Assembly: GCA_023435805.1 (NCBI GenBank)
Contig: JAEZMC010000195.1
Span: forward strand, 1-13,026
Length of the DNA: 13,026 bases
Direction: 5' to 3'
Source: Bacillota bacterium
Lineage (GTDB): Bacteria > Bacillota > Clostridia > Acetivibrionales > DTU013
Numbering within the stretch: the first letter of the stretch is position 1; each line of letters opens with the position of its first letter. Of this stretch, positions 6,594-13,026 are shown in pieces. The translations under genes were made by a program, and so were the position numbers. The notes under the pieces were generated by a model. That model did not search any database and was not told the DNA's origin. It saw only the letters and a list, made by a program, of their open reading frames with translations.

Positions 6594-8615
6594 GTGGGCA
6601 AAAAGAAAACAAAAGCCAGCTTAAAAATGCAACTATGTATTGTGATTGGCTTGATGGCATTGGTGATCTGCCTGGGACTGGGCAGTATCATGTATTTTGC
6701 GGCGTCACAAATCCTGCACATGAGTGTTGACGATTCACTTACACAATTGGCTATTCAGGGCGGCGCTACGGTAGAGAAGGAATTGAACGGCTATAAAGCA
6801 GTAGTTGATACGATCGCACGTATGGATAAGATCACGCAGGACGGGGATATGTCCGGCAAGATGGAGATGCTGAAGGCTGAAACAGCCAGAGTTGGTTATA
6901 TCAGGATGACCCTTATTGACCTGAACGGCAAAGGCCTCACAACCGAAGGGAAAACACCCGAGCTGGGCGAAAGGGAATATTTCAAACTGGCTGCAAATGG
7001 CCAGACGAACGTGTCGGACCCCATCGTCAGTAAAAATGACAATACTGTAGTGGTGGTCATAGCAGCGCCCATAAAGAAGGATGGAAAAGTAACGGGTGTA
7101 CTGACGGCTACGGTGGATGGAAACAAGCTGAGTGAAATAACGAATAAAATCGTCTTCGGCAAAAGCGGCAACTCCTTTATGCTGAATCAGGCGGGTACCA
7201 CCATAGCGCATTCAAACCAGGAGCTGGTCATGAATATGGACAACAGCTTTGAAAATGTTGAAAAGGATCCCAGTCTTCAGGAACTTGTTGACTTGAAAAA
7301 GAAAATGGTGGCCGGAGAAATAGGAACCGGCCAGTATACATACCAGGATGTAACCAAATTTATGGGCTTCGCACCTGTACCGGGAACCGGATGGTCGATA
7401 TCCGTTACTGCCCCTGTAAGTGAAATATTCGGCCATTTATATCAATTCAGAAATGTTGCGTTGATCATAGCTGCGGCATTTCTGCTGCTCAGTCTGGCAG
7501 TCGCATATCTTATAGCGCTTCGGATAGGCAATCCGATTTCAGCCTTGAACGATATGATTGGCAAGATGGCGGAATTCAATCTTACCGTTACTGATACGGA
7601 CAGGATCAAAAAAGCGGCAGGACAGGCAAATGAAATCGGAATGATCACACGATCCATACTCCATCTGAAACAGGAATTCCACAATGTCATCCGCAATGTG
7701 CGCACCGAATCGGGAGAGGTCATGAATTCGGTCGAATCCGTGCTTTCCAATATCGGCGATCTGAACGGCAGCATTCAGGATGTATCCGCAACGACGGAAC
7801 AGATGTCCGCAGGCATGCAGGAGACTGCAGCTTCCACGGAGGAAATGAACGCCACCTCCAATGAAATCGAGTCGGCGGTGGAGTCCATCGCAGCCAAGGC
7901 GCAGGAGGGCTCGCATATCGCATCCGATATCAGCAGACGTGCGGAGGACTTGCAGAAAAACTTTGCCGTGTCGCAGGAGAATGCGCGGTCAATGATCGAA
8001 CACACCGGCGGAAGACTTAACCAGGCATTGCAGGAATCCAAAACCGTTGAACAGATCAATGGATTATCCGATACGATTATGCAGATTACAATGCAGACCA
8101 ACCTGCTTGCCTTGAATGCAGCCATTGAGGCGGCAAGGGCGGGAGAAGCGGGAAAGGGCTTTGCAGTAGTTGCCGAAGAGATCAGAAAGCTTGCGGAGGA
8201 CTCCAAATCAGCAGTTATACAAATACAGCAAGTGATCAAAACCGTCGTGTCCTCTGTCGAAAACCTGGCACTGAGTTCAAATGAACTGCTCGGTTTCGTA
8301 TCCGGCGATGTGGACAGAGATTACCGGCTGATGCTGCATGCTACCGAGCAGTACAGTTCAGACGCCGTATCGGTAAACAATATGATCCTGGATTTCAGCG
8401 CAACCTCCGAAGAGCTGCTTGCGTCGATTCAGAACATGCTCAAGGCGATCAATGAAATCACATCTGCTACGAATGAAGGTGCCGAGGGTACTGCAAATAT
8501 TGCCGAAAAGACAACAGAAATAGTGAGCAAATCCGGAGAGGTTGTCACACAGGCGGTTAATTCACGGCAAAATGCGGAAAAGCTGATCAGTCTGGTATCC
8601 AAATTCCAGGTGTAA
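6594..8615 (+). CDS. Methyl-accepting chemotaxis protein with dCache sensor
   Basis: Transmembrane chemoreceptor of 673 residues that would signal through CheW/CheA to the flagellar motor. TM1 is about 11-38 and TM2 about 284-305, enclosing a double-Cache sensor with GEREYFKLAANGQTNVSDP. A HAMP domain (about 303-355) and a long coiled coil follow. The conserved kinase-control tip around 501-530 reads QTNLLALNAAIEAARAGEAG. Flanking E/Q-rich heptads are likely methylation regions; no C-terminal CheR-tethering pentapeptide is present. Both TTG (6591) and GTG (6594) are possible starts; GTG is preferred because AGGTG (6582-6586) then has 7-base spacing. It lies 53 bases after the GGDEF-EAL gene with no clear terminator between, suggesting co-transcription. 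The ligand is unknown. Confidence 0.95.
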   Translation: MGKKKTKASLKMQLCIVIGLMALVICLGLGSIMYFAASQILHMSVDDSLTQLAIQGGATVEKELNGYKAVVDTIARMDKITQDGDMSGKMEMLKAETARVGYIRMTLIDLNGKGLTTEGKTPELGEREYFKLAANGQTNVSDPIVSKNDNTVVVVIAAPIKKDGKVTGVLTATVDGNKLSEITNKIVFGKSGNSFMLNQAGTTIAHSNQELVMNMDNSFENVEKDPSLQELVDLKKKMVAGEIGTGQYTYQDVTKFMGFAPVPGTGWSISVTAPVSEIFGHLYQFRNVALIIAAAFLLLSLAVAYLIALRIGNPISALNDMIGKMAEFNLTVTDTDRIKKAAGQANEIGMITRSILHLKQEFHNVIRNVRTESGEVMNSVESVLSNIGDLNGSIQDVSATTEQMSAGMQETAASTEEMNATSNEIESAVESIAAKAQEGSHIASDISRRAEDLQKNFAVSQENARSMIEHTGGRLNQALQESKTVEQINGLSDTIMQITMQTNLLALNAAIEAARAGEAGKGFAVVAEEIRKLAEDSKSAVIQIQQVIKTVVSSVENLALSSNELLGFVSGDVDRDYRLMLHATEQYSSDAVSVNNMILDFSATSEELLASIQNMLKAINEITSATNEGAEGTANIAEKTTEIVSKSGEVVTQAVNSRQNAEKLISLVSKFQV

Positions 8616-8681
8616 CAAGGTGCTGAAATCTTCCGGTGAAACGGTGTGTTATAAAAAACGGCAGGCCGGCTCTAAAACCAG

Positions 8682-8710
8682 TTGCATATGGACAGAATCA
8701 GGAGTATTAT
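8682..8710 (+). promoter_or_regulatory. Probable promoter of the Mg2+-regulated operon
   Basis: TTGCAT (8682-8687), a 17-base spacer, then TATTAT (8705-8710). Transcription would begin near 8717, about 11 bases before the first paired base of the M-box. A nearby TATAAT (8716-8721) has no matching -35. The position relative to the riboswitch supports the call. Confidence 0.6.
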
Positions 8711-8727
8711 GAGAATATAATTAAAAA

Positions 8728-8888
8728 CTTATGTTAGGTGAGGCTCCTATACAGATAAACGCTACTGCCCGGAAATGTCGAAAGACGCCAATGGGTCAAC
8801 AGGTACTACCGGATTAAGGTTTTACTTAATGTAGCTGAGTTGAAAGAATGCTCCACGCTGTATAGTGCCAAAGCTCAACGAAGGTAAG
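8728..8888 (+). ncRNA. M-box (ykoK) magnesium riboswitch aptamer
   Basis: Matches the M-box consensus along its length: GTTAGGTGAGGCTCCT (8733-8748), an ACTGCCC segment, GTCGAAAGACGCCAATGGGT, CAACAGGTACTACCG, a variable hairpin (TTAAG/CTTAA), GTAGCTG, and the closing GTGCCAAAGCTCAACG ending near 8880. P1 can close by CTTA (8728-8731) with TAAG (8885-8888), plus GTT with AAC inside. M-box RNAs bind several Mg2+ ions and compact at high Mg2+. In Bacillus and clostridia they switch off Mg2+ transporter genes by transcription termination. Here the aptamer precedes a terminator and an Mg2+ transport operon, exactly the known arrangement. Confidence 0.97.
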
Positions 8889-8904
8889 TGCCGGTGTATT
8901 TTTG

Positions 8905-8936
8905 AGGAGCCAGTCTTTCGTTGACGGCTCCTTTTT
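8905..8936 (+). terminator. Riboswitch-controlled intrinsic terminator with overlapping antiterminator
   Basis: AGGAGCC (8905-8911) pairs with GGCTCCT (8926-8932). GTC/GAC (8913-8915 and 8923-8925) extends the stem past a bulged A, and a TTTTT tract ends at 8936. Part of the loop and 3' side (8915-8924, CTTTCGTTGA) is complementary to the 3' arm of aptamer P1 (8875-8884, TCAACGAAGG), giving a 10-pair antiterminator including one G-U. Low Mg2+ should favour the antiterminator and read-through. High Mg2+ should sequester the P1 arm and favour termination. Confidence 0.9.
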
Positions 8937-9012
8937 ATATAGTCCGGTCATTTACGGAGAAAATCGGACCACGGGTGGAGTTATGCTCCCGGGATTTTTT
9001 GGAGGTGATCTT

Positions 9013-10263
9013 GTGAATACTGTTTCTACATTTTACCTCAGCCGGGTTCTTGGAAGCAGGGTCATTTGCGAAGGACAGGGCACGATAGGGAAAATACGCG
9101 ATTTTATTGTAGACATGAACAGCGTGCGGCCTAAAATAGCGGCTGCTGTGGTCAAAAGCGGAAGAGCTCTCAAAACGCTGGATTTCACCTGCCTTAATAT
9201 TAATAAAAACGAAGGTCAGTATATCGTCACCTGCACGGCTCCTGTGGAAATGGGTGAACTGACAGAGCATATGCAGCTGCTGGCGAAAAATGTGCTGGAC
9301 CGGCAGCTGGTAGATATAGACGGAAGAAAAGTAGTAAGGGTTAATGACATCAGGCTGGCGGTGCTTTCCAACGGTGTCTACGTAGTTGCGGTCGATGTGG
9401 GTTTGGAGGGGCTCCTGAGAAGGCTCGGCGTTGCCAAGCCGCTGAAAAGGCTTCTCAAGCCTTTTGGCCTCAGCATTCCCGGTAATTTGATTTTATGGGA
9501 CGAGGTAGCCGCGGTGGAGTTTTCGCATGCGGGTATCAAGCTGGCAAAGGAACACTCCAAGCTGTCAACACTGCACCCTTCGGATCTTGCCGACATTATT
9601 GAGGATCTTGACCGCAATGCACAGGTTGCCATTTTTTCGTCGCTTGATGAGGAGCGTGCTGCAGACGTTCTGGAAGAACTGGAGACAGATGCGCAGATTA
9701 GTATTATTGAGAGCATTTCCAAGGAAAAAGCTGCCGATGTGCTGGAGCTGATGCCTGCAGACGAAGCTGCCGACCTGCTGGATGAGATGCAGGAGGAAAA
9801 GGCGGAAGAGCTTCTCATGGAAATGGAAAGCGTTGCTTCCGATGAAATCAGGGAGCTGATGGAATATCCCGACAATGAAGTCGGCAGCATTATGACTACG
9901 GATTATATATCCTTTAATGAAAACCTGACGGTTGGTCAGACCCTTGATGAGCTGCGCAAGCTCAAACCGGAGTCCGACTCGATATATTATCTGTATGTGC
10001 TGGATGACGCGGACAGACTGATTGCTACCGTATCCCTGAGGGACATTGTCATCTCCGAGCCGTCGGTGATGCTGAAAGAAATCATGAATACAAAGGTAAT
10101 ATTCATATACGACCACGACAAAATCAATTCTCTGGCTGAGATTATTACAAAGTACAGCCTCCTCGCCATTCCGGTCGTGGATGAACACGCTGTCATGCTG
10201 GGTATGGTCATTATTGATGACGTGGTGGACACCTTGTTGAAATCCAGAAGAAGAAGGCTCTGA
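9013..10263 (+). CDS. Soluble MgtE_N / CBS-pair protein with PRC-barrel-like N-terminus
   Basis: A 416-residue protein without membrane segments. Residues 1-~165 contain two beta-rich PRC-barrel-like units (one starting FYLSRVLGSRV, the second around KNVLDRQLVDIDGRKVVRVNDI). Residues ~183-290 are an acidic MgtE_N helical superhelix with repeats such as LHPSDLADIIEDL and ADEAADLLDEM. Residues ~291-410 form two CBS motifs starting GSIMTTDYISF and IMNTKVIFIYD. MgtE_N plus CBS is the cytosolic Mg2+ sensor of MgtE channels, but the MgtE pore is absent. The GTG at 9013 follows GGAGGTGA (9001-9008) ideally; an upstream in-frame TTG at 8902 lies before the terminator and is rejected. Inferred to gate or sense for the transporter encoded 64 bases downstream. 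Confidence 0.92.
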   Translation: MNTVSTFYLSRVLGSRVICEGQGTIGKIRDFIVDMNSVRPKIAAAVVKSGRALKTLDFTCLNINKNEGQYIVTCTAPVEMGELTEHMQLLAKNVLDRQLVDIDGRKVVRVNDIRLAVLSNGVYVVAVDVGLEGLLRRLGVAKPLKRLLKPFGLSIPGNLILWDEVAAVEFSHAGIKLAKEHSKLSTLHPSDLADIIEDLDRNAQVAIFSSLDEERAADVLEELETDAQISIIESISKEKAADVLELMPADEAADLLDEMQEEKAEELLMEMESVASDEIRELMEYPDNEVGSIMTTDYISFNENLTVGQTLDELRKLKPESDSIYYLYVLDDADRLIATVSLRDIVISEPSVMLKEIMNTKVIFIYDHDKINSLAEIITKYSLLAIPVVDEHAVMLGMVIIDDVVDTLLKSRRRRL

Positions 10264-10327
10264 AAAAAATTATATGGTACGAACGGTTCAGCAGCATAGG
10301 CGGCAATAAGCCCGGGGAGGCGGCAGT

Positions 10328-11578
10328 ATGACGGCAAAAAGCAGAAAAAGTACACTGCTGAGAAACATCATCATTTTTTTATCCATACTCGGGCCGGGGA
10401 TTGTCACAGGCAGCGTGGATAATGACGTGGGCGGTATAACAACCTATTCCGCCGCAGGCGCGATGTATGGCTACAACCTTATCTGGACCTTGATACCCGC
10501 ATTTGCCGTGCTGTTCATTGTTCAAGAGATGAATGCACGCATGGGGATGGTTACCGGCAAGGGTCTGGCGGATCTGATCAGAGAAAATGCGGGTGTAAAG
10601 GCTACCTTCTTTATATTTTCCGCTTTGCTGCTGACCGATATAAGCAATACGACCACCGAATTCGCGGGGGTTGCGGGCAGTATGCAGATTTTCGGGGTCA
10701 GCAAATATATTTCGGTACCGCTTGTTGCATTTGCAGTATGGATCCTGGTGGTAAAGGGCACCTACAAATTTGCGGAAAGGATCTTCCTGGTATTCAGTGT
10801 AGCACTTTTATCGTATGTGATTTCGGCTTTGATGGGACACCCGGATTGGGGGGAAATAGGAGGGGCGATACTCCGGCCGCAGATGGAGCTTGACTTTGGC
10901 ACCATATCTACCATCGTAGGCCTGGTGGGCACGACGATCGCGCCCTGGATGCTGTTTTACATGCAATCCGCAGTGATTGAAAAAAAGCTCAAGCTTGAGC
11001 ATTACAAATATACGGTGCTTGATGTATTGGTAGGCTGCATAGCAACGGTAGTGGTTGCATTTTTCATTATTGTTTCCTGCGCGTCCACGCTTTATGTGAA
11101 TGGGACTGGTACCGAAATCCTGCATGCAAGCGATGCAGCGTTGGCTCTCAAACCTTTTGCAGGTGCCTTTGCAGCGCAGGTGTTCGCTTTCGGACTATTT
11201 GTTGCATCCATTTTCTCTGCCACCATTTTGCCTGTAGCAACCGCGTTTTATGTTTGCGAGGCGTTCGGCTTTGAGGCGGGCATTGATAAGAAGTGGAGTG
11301 AAGCACCCCAGTTTTACTGGTTGTATACGATCATCATTGCCCTGGGGGCGGGGATCATTCTGCTGCCCAACACCCCGCTGATCCAGATATCGCTTTGGTC
11401 CCAGCGGTTTAACGGGATCATGCTGCCGGTCGTGCTGATATGCATGATGCTGATCATCAACGACAGGGAAATTATGGGCAGACATACCAACAAGAAGCTG
11501 ATGAATGTTCTGGGCTGGGCAACCATCGTCGTCCTGACCGGGTTGTCGGTAACCATGGTGGTAACTTCCGTGTTGTAA
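10328..11578 (+). CDS. NRAMP-related magnesium transporter (NRMT type)
   Basis: A 416-residue inner-membrane transporter of the SLC11/NRAMP LeuT fold, with about eleven hydrophobic segments. The TM1 signature begins GPGIVTGSVDNDVGG: ungapped alignment with the classical GPG...DPGN motif keeps the aspartate (D33) but puts G36 in place of Asn. In TM6 the classical MPHN is replaced by A205-P206-W207-M208, so the soft-metal-selecting methionine is lost. These changes are characteristic of NRAMP-related Mg2+ transporters (NRMT, described from Clostridium acetobutylicum and structurally from Eggerthella lenta). M-box control and an MgtE_N/CBS partner support Mg2+ rather than Mn2+/Fe2+. The start is the ATG at 10328, seven bases after GGGGAGG (10314-10320). 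Confidence 0.93.
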   Translation: MTAKSRKSTLLRNIIIFLSILGPGIVTGSVDNDVGGITTYSAAGAMYGYNLIWTLIPAFAVLFIVQEMNARMGMVTGKGLADLIRENAGVKATFFIFSALLLTDISNTTTEFAGVAGSMQIFGVSKYISVPLVAFAVWILVVKGTYKFAERIFLVFSVALLSYVISALMGHPDWGEIGGAILRPQMELDFGTISTIVGLVGTTIAPWMLFYMQSAVIEKKLKLEHYKYTVLDVLVGCIATVVVAFFIIVSCASTLYVNGTGTEILHASDAALALKPFAGAFAAQVFAFGLFVASIFSATILPVATAFYVCEAFGFEAGIDKKWSEAPQFYWLYTIIIALGAGIILLPNTPLIQISLWSQRFNGIMLPVVLICMMLIINDREIMGRHTNKKLMNVLGWATIVVLTGLSVTMVVTSVL

Positions 11579-11646
11579 TGGGTAAAGGTACTCGGGTCTG
11601 TTTTGGGACCACAGGACAAGGTAAAATACAAACATGAGGTGACAAT

Positions 11647-12603
11647 ATGAAAATAGTAGTGCTTGACGGATATACGACAAATCCGGGAGATCTGGACTGG
11701 AGCGGCTTTCATCAGCTGGGAGAGATTGTCGTGTACGACAGGACATCTCCCGTAGATATCCTGAACCGTGCGGAAAATGCAGAAATCATACTCACAAACA
11801 AAACGGTTATGACGGATGAAATCCTGTCCCAATTACCCAGGGCAAGGTACATCGGGCTCCTCTCCACCGGCACAAATGCTGTCGACCTGGAGGCGGCCGC
11901 CCGCAGAAACATCACCGTGACGAACATTCCGGCTTACAGCACCAACTCCGTAGCTCAGCTGGTTTTTGCGCTGCTGCTGGAACTCTGCATGGGTGCGGGC
12001 CTCCACAATCATGCGGTTCACAACGGTGAATGGGTCAACAGCGCAGACTTCAGTTTTTCCAAAAAACCGCTGATTGAGCTTTCAGGCAAGACCATGGGCA
12101 TAGTCGGTTACGGCAGCATCGGACGGCAGGTGGCGAAAATTGCGCATGCCATGGGTATGAAGGTTGTTGTCACTTCGCGTACAAGGAAAGCGGAAGAGGA
12201 ACCGGAGGGCATCCGCTGGCTTGAACTGCCCGAGCTTCTGGCGCAGGCGGACGTAGTCAGCCTGCACTGTCCGCTTACACCCGAAACAAAGGGGCTGATT
12301 GGCAAGCAGGCGTTGGAGCGTATGAAAAAAACGGCGTATCTGATCAATACGTCGAGAGGCCCGGTACTGGATGAGGCTGCCGTTGCCGAGGCACTCAACA
12401 CCGGACGCATTGCCGGGGCCGGACTGGATGTGCTGTCCACAGAGCCACCTTCATCTCAAAATCCGCTGCTTACGGCCATCAATTGCATTATAACGCCGCA
12501 CATAGCCTGGGCGACGGTGGAGGCGAGAAAACGGCTTATAAAGATTGCCGAGGATAATGTAAGAGCCTTTATTAAAGGCAAACCGGTAAATACAGTCAAC
12601 TGA
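11647..12603 (+). CDS. D-2-hydroxyacid dehydrogenase (glycerate dehydrogenase / hydroxypyruvate reductase-like)
   Basis: A 318-residue soluble NAD(P)-dependent oxidoreductase of the D-isomer-specific 2-hydroxyacid family. The nucleotide fold carries GYGSIG at 154-159. The catalytic triad is R237 (NTSRGP), E266 (STEPP) and H285 (TPHIAWA). The segment after the second Rossmann strand is TSRTRK (176-181) without the usual acidic residue, which suggests NADP(H) preference. The best functional guess is interconversion of hydroxypyruvate and D-glycerate, but glyoxylate or other 2-ketoacids are possible. The ATG at 11647 follows GAGGTGA (11636-11642). The gap after the transporter gene is 68 bases with no terminator, so it may be read from the Mg2+-controlled transcript; a metabolic link to Mg2+ is not evident. 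Confidence 0.9.
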   Translation: MKIVVLDGYTTNPGDLDWSGFHQLGEIVVYDRTSPVDILNRAENAEIILTNKTVMTDEILSQLPRARYIGLLSTGTNAVDLEAAARRNITVTNIPAYSTNSVAQLVFALLLELCMGAGLHNHAVHNGEWVNSADFSFSKKPLIELSGKTMGIVGYGSIGRQVAKIAHAMGMKVVVTSRTRKAEEEPEGIRWLELPELLAQADVVSLHCPLTPETKGLIGKQALERMKKTAYLINTSRGPVLDEAAVAEALNTGRIAGAGLDVLSTEPPSSQNPLLTAINCIITPHIAWATVEARKRLIKIAEDNVRAFIKGKPVNTVN

Positions 12604-12641
12604 TGCGGGCAAATGCAGGTGCCGCATAAGTACTCCTTGGA

Positions 12642-12717
12642 TTTTCCACAGGCTTTTCCGCCTAAAAACAGGGTTATACACAGACTTATCAACATTATCC
12701 ACAACGGCATATCCACA
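12642..12717 (+). promoter_or_regulatory. Cluster of DnaA-box-like 9-mers
   Basis: Five same-strand sequences in 76 bases: TTTTCCACA (12642-12650), TTATACACA (12674-12682), TTATCAACA (12686-12694), TTATCCACA (12695-12703, exact consensus) and ATATCCACA (12709-12717). The other four differ from consensus by one base each. The cluster is intergenic, past the stop of the dehydrogenase gene. It could titrate DnaA or be a regulatory or origin-like site; no AT-rich unwinding element, dnaA or dnaN is visible. Confidence 0.6.
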
Positions 12718-12752
12718 AAACGGACGTTCTGAGGAAAAAGTATACAAATTGG

Positions 12753-12780
12753 AAGGGGCGGACAGCCCCTTTATTGTTTA
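12753..12780 (+). terminator. Intrinsic terminator between convergent genes
   Basis: AAGGGGC (12753-12759) pairs with GCCCCTT (12765-12771) around a 5-base loop, followed by TTATTGTTTA. It would end the plus-strand transcript of the dehydrogenase. The hairpin also lies just past the stop of the minus-strand hydrolase and may serve both directions, though the minus-side T content is lower. Confidence 0.75.
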
Positions 12781-12783
12781 TAT

Positions 12784-13026
12784 TCAACAGGTCTGGCCGA
12801 GTTTGATGTCCGATGCCGACAAATAATCCACAATGAGTTTGTTTATCAGGTCCGGCTGCTGATGATTGATTCCATGTCCTGCATTCTGTATGATTTTATA
12901 TTGAAAGCCGTTTTCATGATACCACTTCTCTGCCTTGGCTATGTCAGCCAGCCCGTCTTCCCGGCCAAGCAGGAACAGAGACCGGTCTTTCAGTACGGTA
13001 AGTTCGTGGTTATCAATTCGGGGTAT
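12784..13026 (-). CDS. Alpha/beta hydrolase, C-terminal fragment (cut by window edge)
   Basis: Only the last 80 residues are visible; the start lies beyond the window. The reading frame is open from the edge to TGA at 12786-12784. The fragment shows the end of an alpha/beta hydrolase fold: a strand FLLGREDGL with a probable catalytic acid (D24 of the fragment), a helix with KAEKWYHENG, a strand YKIIQNAGHG with the likely catalytic histidine (H51), and a final helix PDLINKLIVDYL. Substrate cannot be deduced; esterase, lipase or dienelactone-hydrolase-like proteins share this pattern. The nucleophile elbow is outside the window. The gene converges on the dehydrogenase. Confidence 0.8.
   Translation of the reverse strand: MPRIDNHELTVLKDRSLFLLGREDGLADIAKAEKWYHENGFQYKIIQNAGHGINHQQPDLINKLIVDYLSASDIKLGQTC

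Noticed and set aside
8902..9012. In-frame N-terminal extension of the MgtE_N/CBS protein from TTG 8902.
   Set aside because: It runs through the riboswitch terminator, has no ribosome binding site and has no protein similarity; the GTG at 9013 has an ideal site.
11195..11832. Minus-strand open frames across the transporter/dehydrogenase junction.
   Set aside because: Shadows of two strong plus-strand genes; low-complexity residue composition and no start context.

Overview
The window looks like a chromosomal stretch of a low-to-moderate GC Gram-positive anaerobe, most likely a member of the Clostridia. The basis is strong GGAGG-type ribosome binding sites with some GTG/TTG starts, an M-box Mg2+ riboswitch, a short AbrB-type regulator with a C-terminal CxxC pair, and clostridial-style MCP and YesN-type regulator sequences. 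Genus cannot be assigned from this window. There is no tRNA, rRNA, insertion sequence, CRISPR array or prophage gene.

Layout. (1) 44-1384, minus strand: NADP-type glutamate dehydrogenase gdhA, with a probable sigma-A promoter far upstream at 1548-1576. (2) 1385-1823: divergent intergenic region with palindromes and a weak terminator-like hairpin. (3) 1824-8615, plus strand: a signalling block with a YesN-type response regulator (REC + AraC), a stand-alone receiver protein, a small AbrB-like regulator, a membrane dCache-PAS-GGDEF-EAL protein and a membrane dCache-HAMP-MCP chemoreceptor. The last two have clearly homologous extracellular sensors, so related ligands may feed both c-di-GMP turnover and chemotaxis. 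No histidine kinase is present for the receiver proteins. (4) 8682-12603, plus strand: an Mg2+-controlled unit with promoter, M-box aptamer, overlapping antiterminator/terminator, a soluble PRC-barrel-like/MgtE_N/CBS protein, an NRAMP-related magnesium transporter (NRMT type), and a D-2-hydroxyacid dehydrogenase that may be co-transcribed. (5) 12604-13026: an intergenic cluster of five same-strand DnaA-box-like 9-mers, a terminator hairpin, and the C-terminal end of a minus-strand alpha/beta hydrolase cut by the window edge.

How the genes work together. Region 4 is the most coherent system: Mg2+ binding to the leader RNA should end transcription before the genes for an Mg2+ transporter and a soluble protein resembling the cytosolic Mg2+-sensing part of MgtE. 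Here the gate-regulating domain and the transport pore are separate proteins of different families. Region 3 looks like an environmental-sensing module whose outputs are gene expression, c-di-GMP and motility. I saw no wholly unknown system. The best leads are the split MgtE_N/NRMT pair, the paired sensors, the DnaA-box cluster and the structured leader before the GGDEF-EAL gene.
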